Positions 48,201-61,160 of a stretch of 64,000 nucleotides of DNA are shown piece after piece. Source of the stretch: Phylloscopus collybita (taxonomy: Eukaryota; Chordata; Aves; Passeriformes; Phylloscopidae); NCBI GenBank assembly GCA_027886175.1, contig JAJNNQ010000137.1:38364001-38428000 (forward strand). The letters are read 5' to 3'. The notes below the pieces were generated by a model, which was not told the origin of the DNA, searched no databases, and saw only the letters and a program-made list of their open reading frames with translations. A program made the translations under genes and the position numbers. The first letter of the stretch is position 1, and each line of letters opens with the position of its first letter.

Positions 48201-51200
48201 CAGACACCAGTGGATTGAAAGCAGCCAGTCCAAAGCCATCCTACCTCAAAGGCATCTTCCATGACTGGTATGTCACTGCAATATAGCTGCTCCTTCTGCT
48301 GTGAGATACATGGTGCTCCAGGGTTTTAGTGAATGCAAAACGTGCACCTTTAAAACCAGTATAATAATGAAGGGATAGGTAGGATTACATTTGCTGGAGT
48401 GTTTTATTCCTTAAATCTTACTTGAAGATACAGTAGAATTAGACTGTACATAATTAACCTCGGTTTAACAGTCAGGAATATTTATCCAGAATCTCGTGTC
48501 ATTTTCATTGATGCCACCTGCTATTTCCATTATTTATTTCAATAACCAACATAATTCACATAGTCAACTTTCCTGCTCTATTTTCCTCATCATTAGCCTC
48601 ACAGACTTATATTCTGCATGTTTCTGAGAGCAGAGTTATTGAGGTCTGGGGCTTAAGAGGTTAGTATCTAGTCCAGCAATGTTCTGAAAGAAATAACAAG
48701 CAAGTATAAGAATTAGCATTGCAAAACATATTTGCTATTATCTATTTGATGAACCAGAAGGTCACAAAGGATGTGTGGTACTTCATATACAAGAACACTA
48801 AGGTCAAAATAGTTTTAGGGTGGCAAAGAAGCACGAGTGGACTAACTGAATTGCAGCTCCATGATTTTGCATCTCAGCTAGCAGCCATAATCAACATGAT
48901 CTGTCCAAACTTGTGCTGTAGTCTGTGACATTTTCAAACTGGCCTTTCTTATAAAGCTACCCCAGCCCAGTTTGCATATAGATTACCTTCTTATACTAAC
49001 ACATTCAAAACTGAACTGCGTTTCAGGGCACAATGTACTGGAAAAAAATTAGTTCTTGTATATAGAAAATGTGGCTCTGGAGAATCTTTTTGTCCTTTCT
49101 ATCACTAGAGTTTTTTAGCAGGATTGTGTATAATTGCCTGTGCCTCTCAACAGATTTTTTGGTAGCAGGCAGTTCTTTACGGAATTTGAATTTACTGGGG
49201 TATAACATCTACTGATGCTAGTGCTTCAAAGGACAGGCAGATTTCTTGGCTGAAGAGCAAGCATCTTAATTTTAGGTTTTGACACAGCAGGAGATGTGCA
49301 GCATGGCAGCAAGAAAGTGAAGGAATGATGCTCTTTGTATATAATTAACTGAATCAACCAAACAGATATCTTCATAACTGGAGTTGCTGCAAAACCAAAT
49401 TTTTATTGGGTTTTCACTTTGTCTATAGATCTATATTTATTTTATCTGATGCTGCAGAGTCCAGAGGTCACATATTTCCAGCTTGAAAAATCTTCAGAAA
49501 CTAAACTGATTCTTTCCTGATCTATGCAAAAGAAGATTCTTAGATATTTCTTAATAATTTAAGGTCATGCATACTCTTGAACTGAAATTAATTATCTTGC
49601 TTCAAGATATACAATTTTTTCATTCTAGAAATACAGATATATGTTTAAGCATTTAAAAATGTGGCATTTTTTCTTTGTAGCAATAGGCCACTAGTCCATT
49701 TATGTTTACATTAAGCAGCTGGAGTTTTTTTCCTCTGGTGTCTGCAGTCTTCAATCTCTGAGAATATTTCTAGAAATATCAGCAAACTCTTACAAAATGA
49801 ATTTGTATTGCAATATCACACCATAGGAAAGAGACAAATATAAGATAAAAACCCCTACAGTCCTAAAATCAAAGTACCAAATCTTGAGTTTCCTTAGATT
49901 GGATACATTTTTCATCTTAAAGGAAGTAAAAAGCTTGCCTTACTTCTGGGAATTGTGGTGCACCTTAACCTGACACTTAATCTAGCTCTAGTGCCTTACA
50001 ACAGCAGGTTCTAATCCATGTGCAAAACAGGAAGAGAAGTCTGGTTGGGAACAGATTTTGTGTAGTATGCTAAGAAAAGTTCCCCCGGATTAAGAATTGC
50101 TTTGAACACTCTCAGATTCCCAAAGTCATTCTAATTTCATTCCCAATTTCAGTATACAATGCAGTTGGACTGCATTTGTATTTCTTGTATTCTTGCAGAC
50201 CGTCTAAAATGCCCCTAGGAGAATCGATTCTCTATCTCAGAATTAATTCATGCAGATAGATACTATCCCATTTGTTTGTTTTCCAGATCATTCAAATGTG
50301 CAGCATCAGTATTATCAACTCTGTGTGGACATAAATGCTTTGAATTCATGCTTGAATGGTAACCACAGTCATTAACATGCCATATTATTTGGCTGCAACC
50401 GTGGGATTATAGCAGAAAATCACTGATAAGTGATGTTAGGGCACAATTCATTATCAGAAGATCCAGGAATAGACTCGTTAGTGGATAATTTTAATAATAA
50501 TAGCAAAAATGATACCCTCAAAATTTCTGGTTATAATGATAATAAAAAATCATCCCCTTATAAGGGCTGAGCTACTTCAGTATCACTGTGCTTCTCGGGT
50601 CTCAACCCCTGGGTGAGTGTTTCAAAGTACATTTTCTGTGTAGAAAGGTACACCCATTTGTCTGCTAAACTGCAGACAGCAGCAGTGCAGCAGCCCCCCT
50701 TCCACTTAGGTTTTGTAGATTCTGGAGCTGCTCACAGGAGTTTTCACAGTACCAATTCATCACATGTTTATGAGATAGACCAAACCAATACTCAGAAATA
50801 TCCTGGGTTGGGCATTAAATTCTAGTGACTGGTTCTGCTTCCAAAATGCATTTTGGGCACATGAGGCTTTGACCAACAAGAAAAGCATCATTTGGTGCCG
50901 TTAGAACAAATTCCACCTTGGTTAGATTTTCTCTTTTCTTCCTCATTTTAGCCTTTTTTCAGCCCATCACAGTATAAAAGTAATGCTCCTGGTCTTTCAA
51001 GCTTTACTATTTAGCAAAGGCTTAAGAGGAAATTAGAACCTAGCCTCTTGTTTGGAGAATGATCACATAGTTACAGCCATTTTAAGAGCATTTTGTCTCA
51101 GTGTTCAGGAGATATAGTCAATATACAGGCAAATGAAAAAGCAGGGGACTTTAATAACTTTTCTCTGACCTTCAAGGAGGATTTAGAATATCCAGTCATC

Positions 51201-52950
51201 CCCAAAAAGTCAAATGAAGGCTCAGGGACAAATTCCAGCACAGAAGCAGGGATACGTGTTAAGATTAAACCACTGTTGTCTCGGTGATACAAACATTAAA
51301 GCCTATAGGAAAGAAAACCCTATATTTAAAAAAAAAAAAAAAATGTTGAGAAAAAGTTTTGGGCTGATAAAACTATACAATTCTTCTACAGACAACTGAA
51401 TCCTTAATTTTTGAGTTTTTCAGAGGAAAAAAATCTAGAAAATATGTTTTCATTAGGTAGTTACAAGCATATACATGCCTTTCAGCCCTTTGTGAGAGAA
51501 AGCTGGTGAGCTTTAAAGCAACTTCTTTAGTGGGAGACTGGCTTCTCTCACTCTCCAGGACCTCTACCTAATAGAGGTATTTTTCTTCCTCTGGGGAGAG
51601 AATACCATCACTCCATTAGAAGTGAAGTCAAACAACTGATATAGGCTTGGCATTTTAGAGTGTGAATACTCCTAATGGGTCAAGTTGCCACATATGGGCT
51701 TTTACTAGTTTTTCCTGAGGCAGTAACCCTGCTGGATACAGGAAATTCTCTAGAAATATGTTCTCCCCCTTTAATTGTAAAACAAACAGTGAATTAAACA
51801 GTTTCATGCTGTGTAGCAAAATTGTAGGAACTCTACTGTTAAATCATAAAAATCTTACTTTCAGCAGGGAGCAGGGTATGGTGATGGGCTGCTAGGAGGC
51901 TGAATTGCTGGCAGATGAAGCTGCTGATGGGGTTGAGGAGCTGAACTCATAGGAGCTTTGCCTTAATATTTTGTTGGAGATGTGTGGGTGCTGGCTAGCT
52001 TTGCCGGACCCTTTTCTTAAATGACAATTTTAAATCAGGGAGGAATAAACAAGTGGTCCTACAGTATGAATTCTTGCTATTTTTGTGCTTAATAACTTAA
52101 TGAGAGAGTGTGCATGTGAAGTACCTGCATGTGTTTAACCAGTAAATTCCCTCTTCAGAGGGAAGCTCTGTTCTGGAGCAGAGGAAGCAATGCAAGCAAT
52201 GCACCCAGGCCCTATATGCTTCCTCTTCCCTTTTTACTTTTTTTCTTTTCTTTTTTTTTTTAATTTTCTTTTCTTTAGGCCAAGGAATGGTTAAATGGCA
52301 TGTACCTTAAACACAGCACATTTATAGAACAGTGACCTTAAGAGCTTTAAATGACTACATTGTTTAATGTGAAAGAAAAGAATACCACAGATCAGTGGAA
52401 ATGTCAGCAGTACTTTTAATGAATCAAGTTTGTTTTAATCGATAGCCAAGTCTTCTTCCCCTTGCCCTGAGATTGTCATGCTTTGCAAAGAGATAATAGT
52501 AAATGTCATGCTCTGAAAAAACAGTGACTCGGTTGCTATAAATCAACAGAACCATTCTTCTACTGGATGTGACATGTGAGAGACAGAAGTGCTGTCTTTC
52601 CAAGAAATCACTGTTTCAATATCCTGTATAGAAATGGGGACTGAGGAGTATTGCTCAGAGCCTCACCACTCTGTATGCAGATGGACTCTTCAATAGCCTA
52701 CTGAAAAGTGGGGAAATGCTCACAGGACACCACTGAATCTGAGTGGAGAACTACCTGAATTACTCAAACATAGAATTCTTTTTATTTGTAGTCTGTACCA
52801 CTGCACCTTTGAAGTGCAGTTGAGAGTTTAGCTTGCATAAAAGCTGAGAAATTGCTCCTTTTTTTACATTCAGGTGAAACCAGAAATTGCAGAACCACAC
52901 CACAGGGTTTTCCTGTACAGGTTATATGGGAAAACCTCTCCGCCTTTTCA

Positions 52951-53066
52951 GGGGTTTTTTTGTTGTGGTGGTAGTTTGGTTTTTGGTTCTTTTTTCTCCC
53001 TAGCTTTTACAAGAGTATCTGTAATTTGGTCTGTATCTTGTTTGCTTGTTCGTTTGCTTGTTTGTT
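52951..53066. repeat. T/G-rich low-complexity sequence
   Basis: TTTTTTTG, GGTTTTTGG and TTTGCTTG-like units, of the same general type as the tracts in the NAV3 introns and UTR. Confidence 0.65.
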
Positions 53067-54920
53067 TTATAGGTCATTCTGTCACGCTTTTTTTCTGGAG
53101 TATAGTTAGGAGTAAGAGCCTGTAAAATTTATAGCCAAGCAAAGAGATATCTGTCTTCATAAACTCCATCGATCTCTGGCCCTGCCAGTGATGCAAATGA
53201 GGGAAGGGGCCTGTCAACTAGTTCAACACAAGCAGCAACAAGAATTCATTACTTTAATGCCCAAAGCAGGCAAAAGTATGCCAAAATGTAAAATATATTA
53301 TATTTATTCTGGACCTTGAGACTAGGACCATTTGGATTTCACATTTACTTTCTCAACCTTGACTTTATAAGTCTGAAATTTATGCAGTAGTGTTGAATTT
53401 GAACAGACAGCACCTGTCTAGGTTTGTGCTCCAGAAGCTTTATCAACTTTATAAACCCTTGGAGTGTGTTCTTCTCAATGCCATTATTTCATGCTCTTTG
53501 TTTAGCACCTCACAGGCATGTTGCTCAACCAGTCAGGAAGTAGTAAACTGCTTGTTGGCTTTTTCTCTCTGCTCCCACTAGTCACAACAACATTTCTTCC
53601 ATTTTCTTCTGCTTAGGACACTGCTCCAGCAGAATTACCACTTATCCACCTCTTTCATGCCTGCAACCTTTTTAAGAACATTTTACCTCATGTCTTACTG
53701 TCATGTATTTCTGAAACCAGCAACTTTTCTGCCTGGCAGCTCACTCCTAATTTACACCAGGTCTATTGAAGCAAAAAAAAGAAAAAAACCCATTTTATAT
53801 ATATACATATATATAATCAAATCAGGACTCAAAACTTACAGATGGATAAGTGGAAAAGCCCAGAGCACAGTAATGCAAAATAGTATCAGTATGCATCAGA
53901 CTGCTGTTATTCCCTAGGAAACAGGCCAATTGTTCAAACTTCTTGACAACTTCTTCAAATTTCTCTTCATATGCCTTTGATTTCCCAGGTTAGTCTGTAC
54001 TTACACCAATACCAAAATACCCAGAGTAAGGGGAGCCTTGGACTGAGAGAGGTTGGCTGAGAATCAGCTTTTTGTCTGTGCTGTATCAAAGTCCAAAATG
54101 TTCACTTTTAAATACAGATCTATTTGACAGCGTTTTTTTCCTTCTTTGTTGTCTTTCAAGGACAGCTTCTGTTTCATTGCAGAGGAAGGATAAAAAGTAC
54201 CATAGGCAATGCAGTTCTTGCTGACCTATTTCCTTAGGTGCAAGACTAGCATCAGTTCTGGGATGGGAAAACATTCCTTTAAAATTCTGTATACAACACC
54301 AAGACTCCACCACAGACTTTGTGTCCTTGTTTGCTAGCAGGCCAGCACTAGTTACATGGTTGGTACCTAGGAAAAGTAACTGTTGTAATGGTGGTTTTCT
54401 GATTTGTGGATATATTGTACTAAATAGGAACCATTTAGGGAGGTTCATTACATGGATAAATTTATAAGACTGTAGACAGTAAAAAAAGCAGAAGCATATG
54501 ACTATATTGAAAGACTGAAAAACCTTAATTCCTACATGGTATAGGGAGATGGATGAATTTAAAAAGACAAAACTTCAGTAGTTTGAATTTCATTGGAAAA
54601 TGTACAGAACCTCCTGATTGAGTGAATGGGGCTTTTTTATTTAGTTTTGTGTTAAAAAGGCTGTTAAACTTGGAGGCATCTTTGAGTTATGACAATAGCT
54701 ACCAAATTGTAGGCCAAATCATGACCTTTCCTTCTGCCTTGGTTCAGATATTCTGATTGACAAGCACTCTGGGGTGCTACCTAAGGCTTTGTTCTTTGGG
54801 AGGTGGGGGTGAAGTACTCTTGTTATTACACCTTCTTAAGGTCTTCATAATCCCAAAGTGGCTTATAGACACATTTTCCTGACAGTTCCATCACTTGGGT
54901 AAGACAGGCTTGTGCTGTCA

Positions 54921-54923
<3 letters not shown>

Positions 54924-54970
<47 letters not shown>
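54924..54970. repeat. T homopolymer, 47 bases
   Basis: The longest homopolymer in the window, bounded by TAC on the left and ACATTT on the right. No retropseudogene body or target duplication is evident beside it. Confidence 0.9.
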
Positions 54971-54973
<3 letters not shown>

Positions 54974-57900
54974 TTTCTTATGAATGATATTTACCACATG
55001 CTAGAAATCTGGCTTCTCCCTGCACAATTGCAAAAAGATGGTAGAGCACTGAAGTAAGAAAAAACAAATTACTTGTACTCCATGAAAGGATAAACATGCT
55101 GAGGTGCCCTCTGTGATATAATTCCTTTTGGATGAACTAGACATTGTGCTGCATACATTTGCTCTGAGCATGCCCTCTGAATAGCTTTTTCTGTCAGCAA
55201 GTGCCATCATGTTTATTGTAAACTATTAGGAGTTCTGGGAAAGCTAAGAAATGTATTTGCTTTAAGAATAACACGCACTTGTTAAGGCAAGGAAAATCTA
55301 ATGCTACTACAGTATGCAAAACTGGACCACGAGATTGCAGTTGAGTTATCATCATGAGGTGAAATAGAGGACTGAGGAAGAGGAAATGTCACTTTCTGAA
55401 CATTAGCAAATTGGCACATTGAATGAAAGGTAGGAGGCACGGGTGGTGTTAAGAGTCAGTTTCTTAGGAAGGGGGCTACATTCCTCAGGCAGTTAAGTAT
55501 TCATCTTTGTCAGTACCTCATTGTCCAATCTTAGATGTTCTATTCAGACCCAGATCAAGCAAAACAGTGATTTGCTGCTTTGAATATTAAGCATATCTAG
55601 CATATAAGAATATCTAGAACATTAAGCACTATATAAGAAGTTTTCTGGGATGCTTTCTGATGGACCACCAGGAAATAAATGAGTTTTTTAGAGGAGATTA
55701 GCTTCTGATGCCAGTCCACCAGGAAGTCTGACAAACCATCTTCAGTAGCTTTTACTCATTTTCCCTCAGTCTAAATGTGCAGGTTGACCCATTCTATGGC
55801 TAACAGCATTTATAGTTCGACCTAATCATTTGTGGCCAAGCCTTGTGTTCTTCATATACCTACAGAGACTCCTTACCTTTTTCCATAACTTCTTGCAACC
55901 CTGCTTCAGACAAGCTTCACTGGATTATTCACAAAGCACCTAAGAAAAGGGAAGGAACGTGATGAAATAGAGTCCAATAAACGAGGCATAAAAGTCACTT
56001 AACAATACCCATTCTCCCCAAAAGATCCCTCTTGCTTTAAAGCATATCTGCATGCTTGTAAACTTGCAGATACACACCAATTCTCAAGAAAGTAGGAAGG
56101 TGACAATACCCAGAGACATGAGGTTGGCATTATATCTGGCTTTGAGATGTGGCTTCTCCTGACTGACAGGACAGTTGCTGACATTTGAATTGTGATGGCT
56201 GAACAGACCTGATCTGCAGAAGAAGCGTGTTTGCCTGCATGCCAGTGTGGATACAGCTTGTGGCAGCAGTTGTAAGGTGAAACTGAGCCGATGGAGCAGT
56301 CTAATATTGCTAACACTACTTAAAACCATTGAAAAAATTGGCTTTTACTACTGCTTAGTTGCTTTTATATCCCTTGATTGTGATTGCATCACTGAGTGAG
56401 CTCACAGAAATGCAGGATGCAATCATACAGCAGGCAGAATAAAGGACCCTCTAAATGGAGCAGATATAATGAATTGGAAAATGTACATGTAGTAAACTAC
56501 AAAACCATATGCAGAGATATTTAGGAAAATAATAATCTTTAAATCATCCAAATTCTATCAGTTATTAGTGAAGACCTAACACTTGATGCAAGCCAGAACA
56601 TGCTTTTGAGGCTAGCTTCTAGTTTGCTCTCACAACATCATTATTTATTATCCCTGTCTTAGCCCTGTATGTCTCAGATGCTGTAGAGTCATATACAGGT
56701 CAATTAAATGTGCCCAGGAACATTTGTGGGCTGGGATGCACAGACCTGGGAAATTTTCTGTGAGCCTGCTGCCTGTGGGACAAACAGCATCCAAGACAGG
56801 CTTGGTAATTGCTGGGAATAATGATAACTGTTAGAGGCCAAAATAGTCCAAGGAAACATTATAACAGTTTTATTAATGTAAACAAATTATTTTCTGCATT
56901 TTCCTGAGTACTTCGATTTACTGGTATACCTTCAGCTGCTTTTACTGGGAGGCTTAAATTTACTTTTCACACATCATAAATACATTTTATAGTCTTTTAC
57001 AGAAGCAGCTGGGTGCTACGTAATATATGAATATATGGCTCACTTCTCCATGTTAATTCAGCAATTCACCTTAAATTTAGAGACAATTCCTTCGTTTTTC
57101 CAAACCCATTATCAGGTTTAGTACCTTTTTAATTATATGCCATGTTTAATGATAGAAAAAAAAATTGTAAAGCAAATGTTTCTTTTGTTTTCTTCTCTGT
57201 TACTCCTCTTCAGTAGCAAAACAAGAACTTGTGCGTCCCTTGTATGATTGAGTCTTAAGTGTACACAGATATATCCCTCTCTCTCTACTAAAAACACCAC
57301 TGAGCTATTTGCAATCATCACATGTAGAAATTTGAAGAATGACCAAAGGGGATAAAATCAGCCAGTTAATCCTGTTAGCTGATGCTCTGTCACTAGGTCA
57401 TAACGTATTTGCCCAAGTTAATTATCCCACTGATGGTACCCTAATGGAGAATTTCATGTTCATTTTCCTGCTTGGCAAATGGCAAATCACAAAAATTTGT
57501 TTTATAAGAGATAAATTACATTGTTGTAGTACCTCTCAAAATGGTGGTGTCATTTGGTGTGCTGTATGGGCTGGAGGAAAAACAAAGAGAAGATATTAAT
57601 TTTTTTTTTGTAGGAGAGAACATGAGAGCAGACTTGTCCATATCAGAGTTATGTGACTTCTTTGCTACCAGCAGTTCTCCAGTGGCTTCTTGACCTTGGA
57701 AACTTTGCAGGGACCTTTCCTCTGCTTCAGCTCATGTGCAAGTACTGCTAATGGTAATCCTCAAGAAAGCAGAGGATTTATTTGCTAGTGTGATCCAAGA
57801 ATAAAGCCCCTACACTCTTATATTATATTTTATTTATCAGAATCAGAAATGTAAAGTTGCTCCAATAATGTGAGCAGAAGAGGTTCAGCCTGTCTATCCA

Positions 57901-59100
57901 TTTGCCAGAGTTGCCATCACTTCTGATTTACTGTACTTGGGGCTTAGAGGACTGAATCTTTGCAGCCATCAAGGAATTCAGTAAGGCTCATGTGTCCTTT
58001 CCCTTTGCCATACATAAAAGTTAAGAACAACAAAAATCCCTAGCAAAATAAACTAAACCAAAAACTTTCCCTGTAGGGGATACAAATATCAGCCCATCCT
58101 TTTTCCAAGCGTAACTGCACCTTAAATAAGTGTTGTATAACAAATGTGGTGCACTTAGTAATTAGTCCTGTAGAATGTAGGACTAGAAAGGGTTATTTGA
58201 GCTGAAAATGTACATTTCCATTATTCACAGAACCATCCTTCCAGATTAAGAGAATCCTGTCTCTGGTGTAGATTAACAGAATTTCATAGTACTGTGGTTT
58301 ATGTTACTTAAATGTCCAGTAAAATTTTGGTGCTCATAGAAAGACTTTTTTTTTTTGTTTGGAGCAGAGCACACTATATTTCTGATATGTCACCCTTTAT
58401 AAGAGTGCTTTTTGAAAGAACTAATAAGCCCCATCTTCCTAAAAATGAAACACATTGAAAAGCAGCAGGGTGTTTTCCAAGCAACCTAAATACTACAGCA
58501 ATATAATCAAATTTTTAAAACACATGATCCATAATGATGGGCAACAAGAGTTTCATGCTGTCATGGCAACGGGAAATCTTAGGGTTGCAAATCCATAATT
58601 TGAAAAGATTATTTTGAGAAAGCAAATGGGTTTTATACTGCAGCTGCAGCCATAGTAGACACAATATACTGTTGCTGGCTACTTCACAAGCTGTATATAT
58701 ATATATTTTTTTTCCTAATTTTTCCTGCTTTTCATGGTCTTTAAGCCTCATTTGTGTGTGTGATGCTCTTTTCTTAAAGGATTTGTTTGTCTTTCATTTC
58801 ACTGTGAAGATTGTATTAATATGATTTCATGCTAGTTTATAATCTGCTTTTGTGAGAAATCTAGGGGTTTGGCCACAAATTTATGTTGTAATCGCAAATT
58901 CAGTTCTTCTTTTAAGTGGCATGCCATTTGTGTCAGGAGTATTTTTTTTAACTTAATGTGTATTATCTCAGAATTATAGGTATCTAGGCAATGTTCCCTT
59001 TGGTGAACTACCCGTTACTCCAAGCACTGCTGACTGCTACATAGCTATTGGTGTTGATTTGGGGTTTCTTATCCTCCAAAGATTGGTAAGAAGTAAAGCA

Positions 59101-59145
59101 AGGAATAACAAGGAGTAACAAGGAGCAACAAGGAGAAACAAGGGG
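59101..59145. repeat. 10-bp minisatellite, unit AGGARNAACA
   Basis: Four units in register (AGGAATAACA, AGGAGTAACA, AGGAGCAACA, AGGAGAAACA) plus a partial AGGGG. The units differ at one or two positions only. Confidence 0.9.
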
Positions 59146-60064
59146 TTTTTTTCTGTAATGTTACCCTGTGATTTCAGCAGCTTGACTCTTCCACTGTTTG
59201 CTTTTTTTTAATGTTGAGTAGCCATAGCATTAGTCGGGTAATATATGGACTCCCATATGTTGTCTTTTACTGTGATCAGTTACAAAATTCCTATAATCTT
59301 CTGGGGAGCTGGGACTTTAAAGTAAAAGGATATTCTGTTCTGAGGACAGGAGGCATGAACAAATTATGTAATGTCTCTCCTGATCTAAGATGCAAGATTG
59401 CTCTGCTTAGTCACATGGAAGAGAATGTCTCCCCATCCTAAATTTAGCCTTAGATAGCAATCATGGAGGAGGAACCTTATCTAAGTGGATGTACCTTGTT
59501 AGCACATTTCATAAGACTGAAGGGAATTCCTGGATAAATGCCATCATAAGAAATTGTGTCATACAGTTAATGAAGCTTTATCCTAATGCCATGCAAGTTG
59601 TTTGCCTCTCGATTACTCATACTGAAAGGCCATTCCTGTAAATATTCCTAACTTCCAGCCTAAACTGAGTCATACCACATTCCCATTTGTTCTTGTGCTA
59701 GTGCTGTTCCTTAGATTTGATAGGCCCTCTCTGCTGCTGTTGTCAGCCTCTGATGTATTTAGAGAGAAATATCATGTTTTCTCTCAACCTTCATGTGGAA
59801 AGCAGAGCTCCCTGTTTGCCCTGGTGGTTCTTTTCTGCATTTCTTCCCTTACAGGGAGGGAAGACCACTGCATTTCACAGGATAACTGGTGCCACACTGG
59901 ATCCACATGGCAGAATTTACATAAAATCTCCAAATGGACTCTGTTCCCTAATATGTTTTTATTCTATACATCGCGAAGTGGGCTTAACATCCTATGTATT
60001 TATATCATTATCAGCTCTTAGGATTTGGCTTCTTACACTGAAGTGTCATTATATGTAGAAGTAA

Positions 60065-60081
60065 ATATATATATATATATC
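60065..60081. repeat. (AT)n microsatellite
   Basis: About eight AT units. Confidence 0.85.
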
Positions 60082-60390
60082 TTACCAATAACAAAGCTCC
60101 TAATAAATGGGAACAGAAGTTGTGGCCCCATTTTAGTCAGAAGTTACTAATGAGAAAATCCTTATACAGTGTATGAAGTGCATCACACGAGATGATAATA
60201 ATATGAAATGCTCAGTTGCCTTGAAATCCCAATATGGCATAGAATAGACTTTAAGATGAAAGTTAGTTTCACTGAAGGAATATTCTAACATGGTTTTCTG
60301 AAGATAAACCTCTAAATATTTAGGGACCACAGGTTATTCTAAATATGAATAAAATTATTTTGTGGCTCTGTTCAAACTGGATCACATATG

Positions 60391-60416
60391 CACAGAATCA
60401 TAGAACCTCAAAGATC
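60391..60416 (-). mobile_element. CR1 LINE 3' tip
   Basis: CACAGAATCATAGAACCTCA followed by AAGATC is the reverse of the CR1 terminal repeat region. Very short, so the call rests on one motif. It may belong with the fragment at 61063-61160. Confidence 0.55.
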
Positions 60417-61062
60417 TGTACATGTTAGGAAAAAAATATTTTGTATTTCATAGAGGTAAGACTGAGTTAGAAGACTATACCTATGTTTGTAAAACTAAAA
60501 GTCTTAGCAAGGACTCACAGTAAAACTGAAATAATAAATATTGCTATAAGGTGGTTACTGACTAGAGGATAGATAGGGCTTTATCTTTTTAAGTTCTTAT
60601 CTAGAATAGCACATAGAGAATACAGAACAGACACAGCCCGAGTTTATCTTACTCATTTCACAGTGCTGTGAAAAGTTATAAATTCACTCTTGAGACTCCA
60701 GGGCTTTTTCAGAGCTAGACTGGGGTTTGCATTAGTGCACACATCCTGAGGCTTTCTCCCTTGGCGTCGCTCTAGTCATAAGATCCACACAGAGCCAGAA
60801 ACTCATTTGGGCTGAAAATTTTGCTGGAGGTCTCCTAGACAAACTTCCTAGGTGAAGTGGGGTCAGCACAGAGTTGGCTTTTTCCACAGCCCTGGGCCAC
60901 TTATTCCCGTGTTTAGTTTTGCTTATTGAAATTTTTATGTTTCTATATTTCAAGTCAGAAGCTCAGATTTTATGACCACTGCTGTCATTCTTCCATCATG
61001 CACCGCAGTAAATTTGTTTCCCTCTTGATGGTAACCACCTCATAGGTACCAGGGGGAAGCTA
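60417..61062. other. Intergenic gap between two CR1 scraps
   Basis: No recognisable feature. It could be the decayed middle of one antisense CR1 copy, but I see no convincing CR1 motif in it. Confidence 0.35.
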
Positions 61063-61160
61063 TCAGGTCCACCTGAAGCCATCTCTTCTCCAGGCTGAAC
61101 ATGCCCCCTTCCTGACAAGGCAGGTGCTCCAGCCCCCAACCATCCCCGAAGCCCTGATAG
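61063..61160 (-). mobile_element. CR1 LINE internal fragment
   Basis: TCTCTTCTCCAGGCTGAACA then AGGTGCTCCAGCCCCCAACC and ATCCCCGAAGCCCT correspond to a conserved CR1 ORF2 stretch in reverse (tcttctccaggctgaaca..ccca...ggtgctccagcccc..accat). The sense strand is -. Confidence 0.75.

Larger units (their letters stand above)
41888..60390. other. Long intergenic stretch, no gene recognised
   Basis: About 18.5 kb without any supportable exon, RNA gene or intact mobile element. It contains a 15-bp direct repeat at 42185-42231, T/G-rich sequence near 52951-53066, AT microsatellites near 53799 and 58691, a 47-T run at 54924-54970 and a 10-bp minisatellite at 59101-59145. Open frames are all short (120 codons or fewer) and unsupported. 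Confidence 0.5.
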
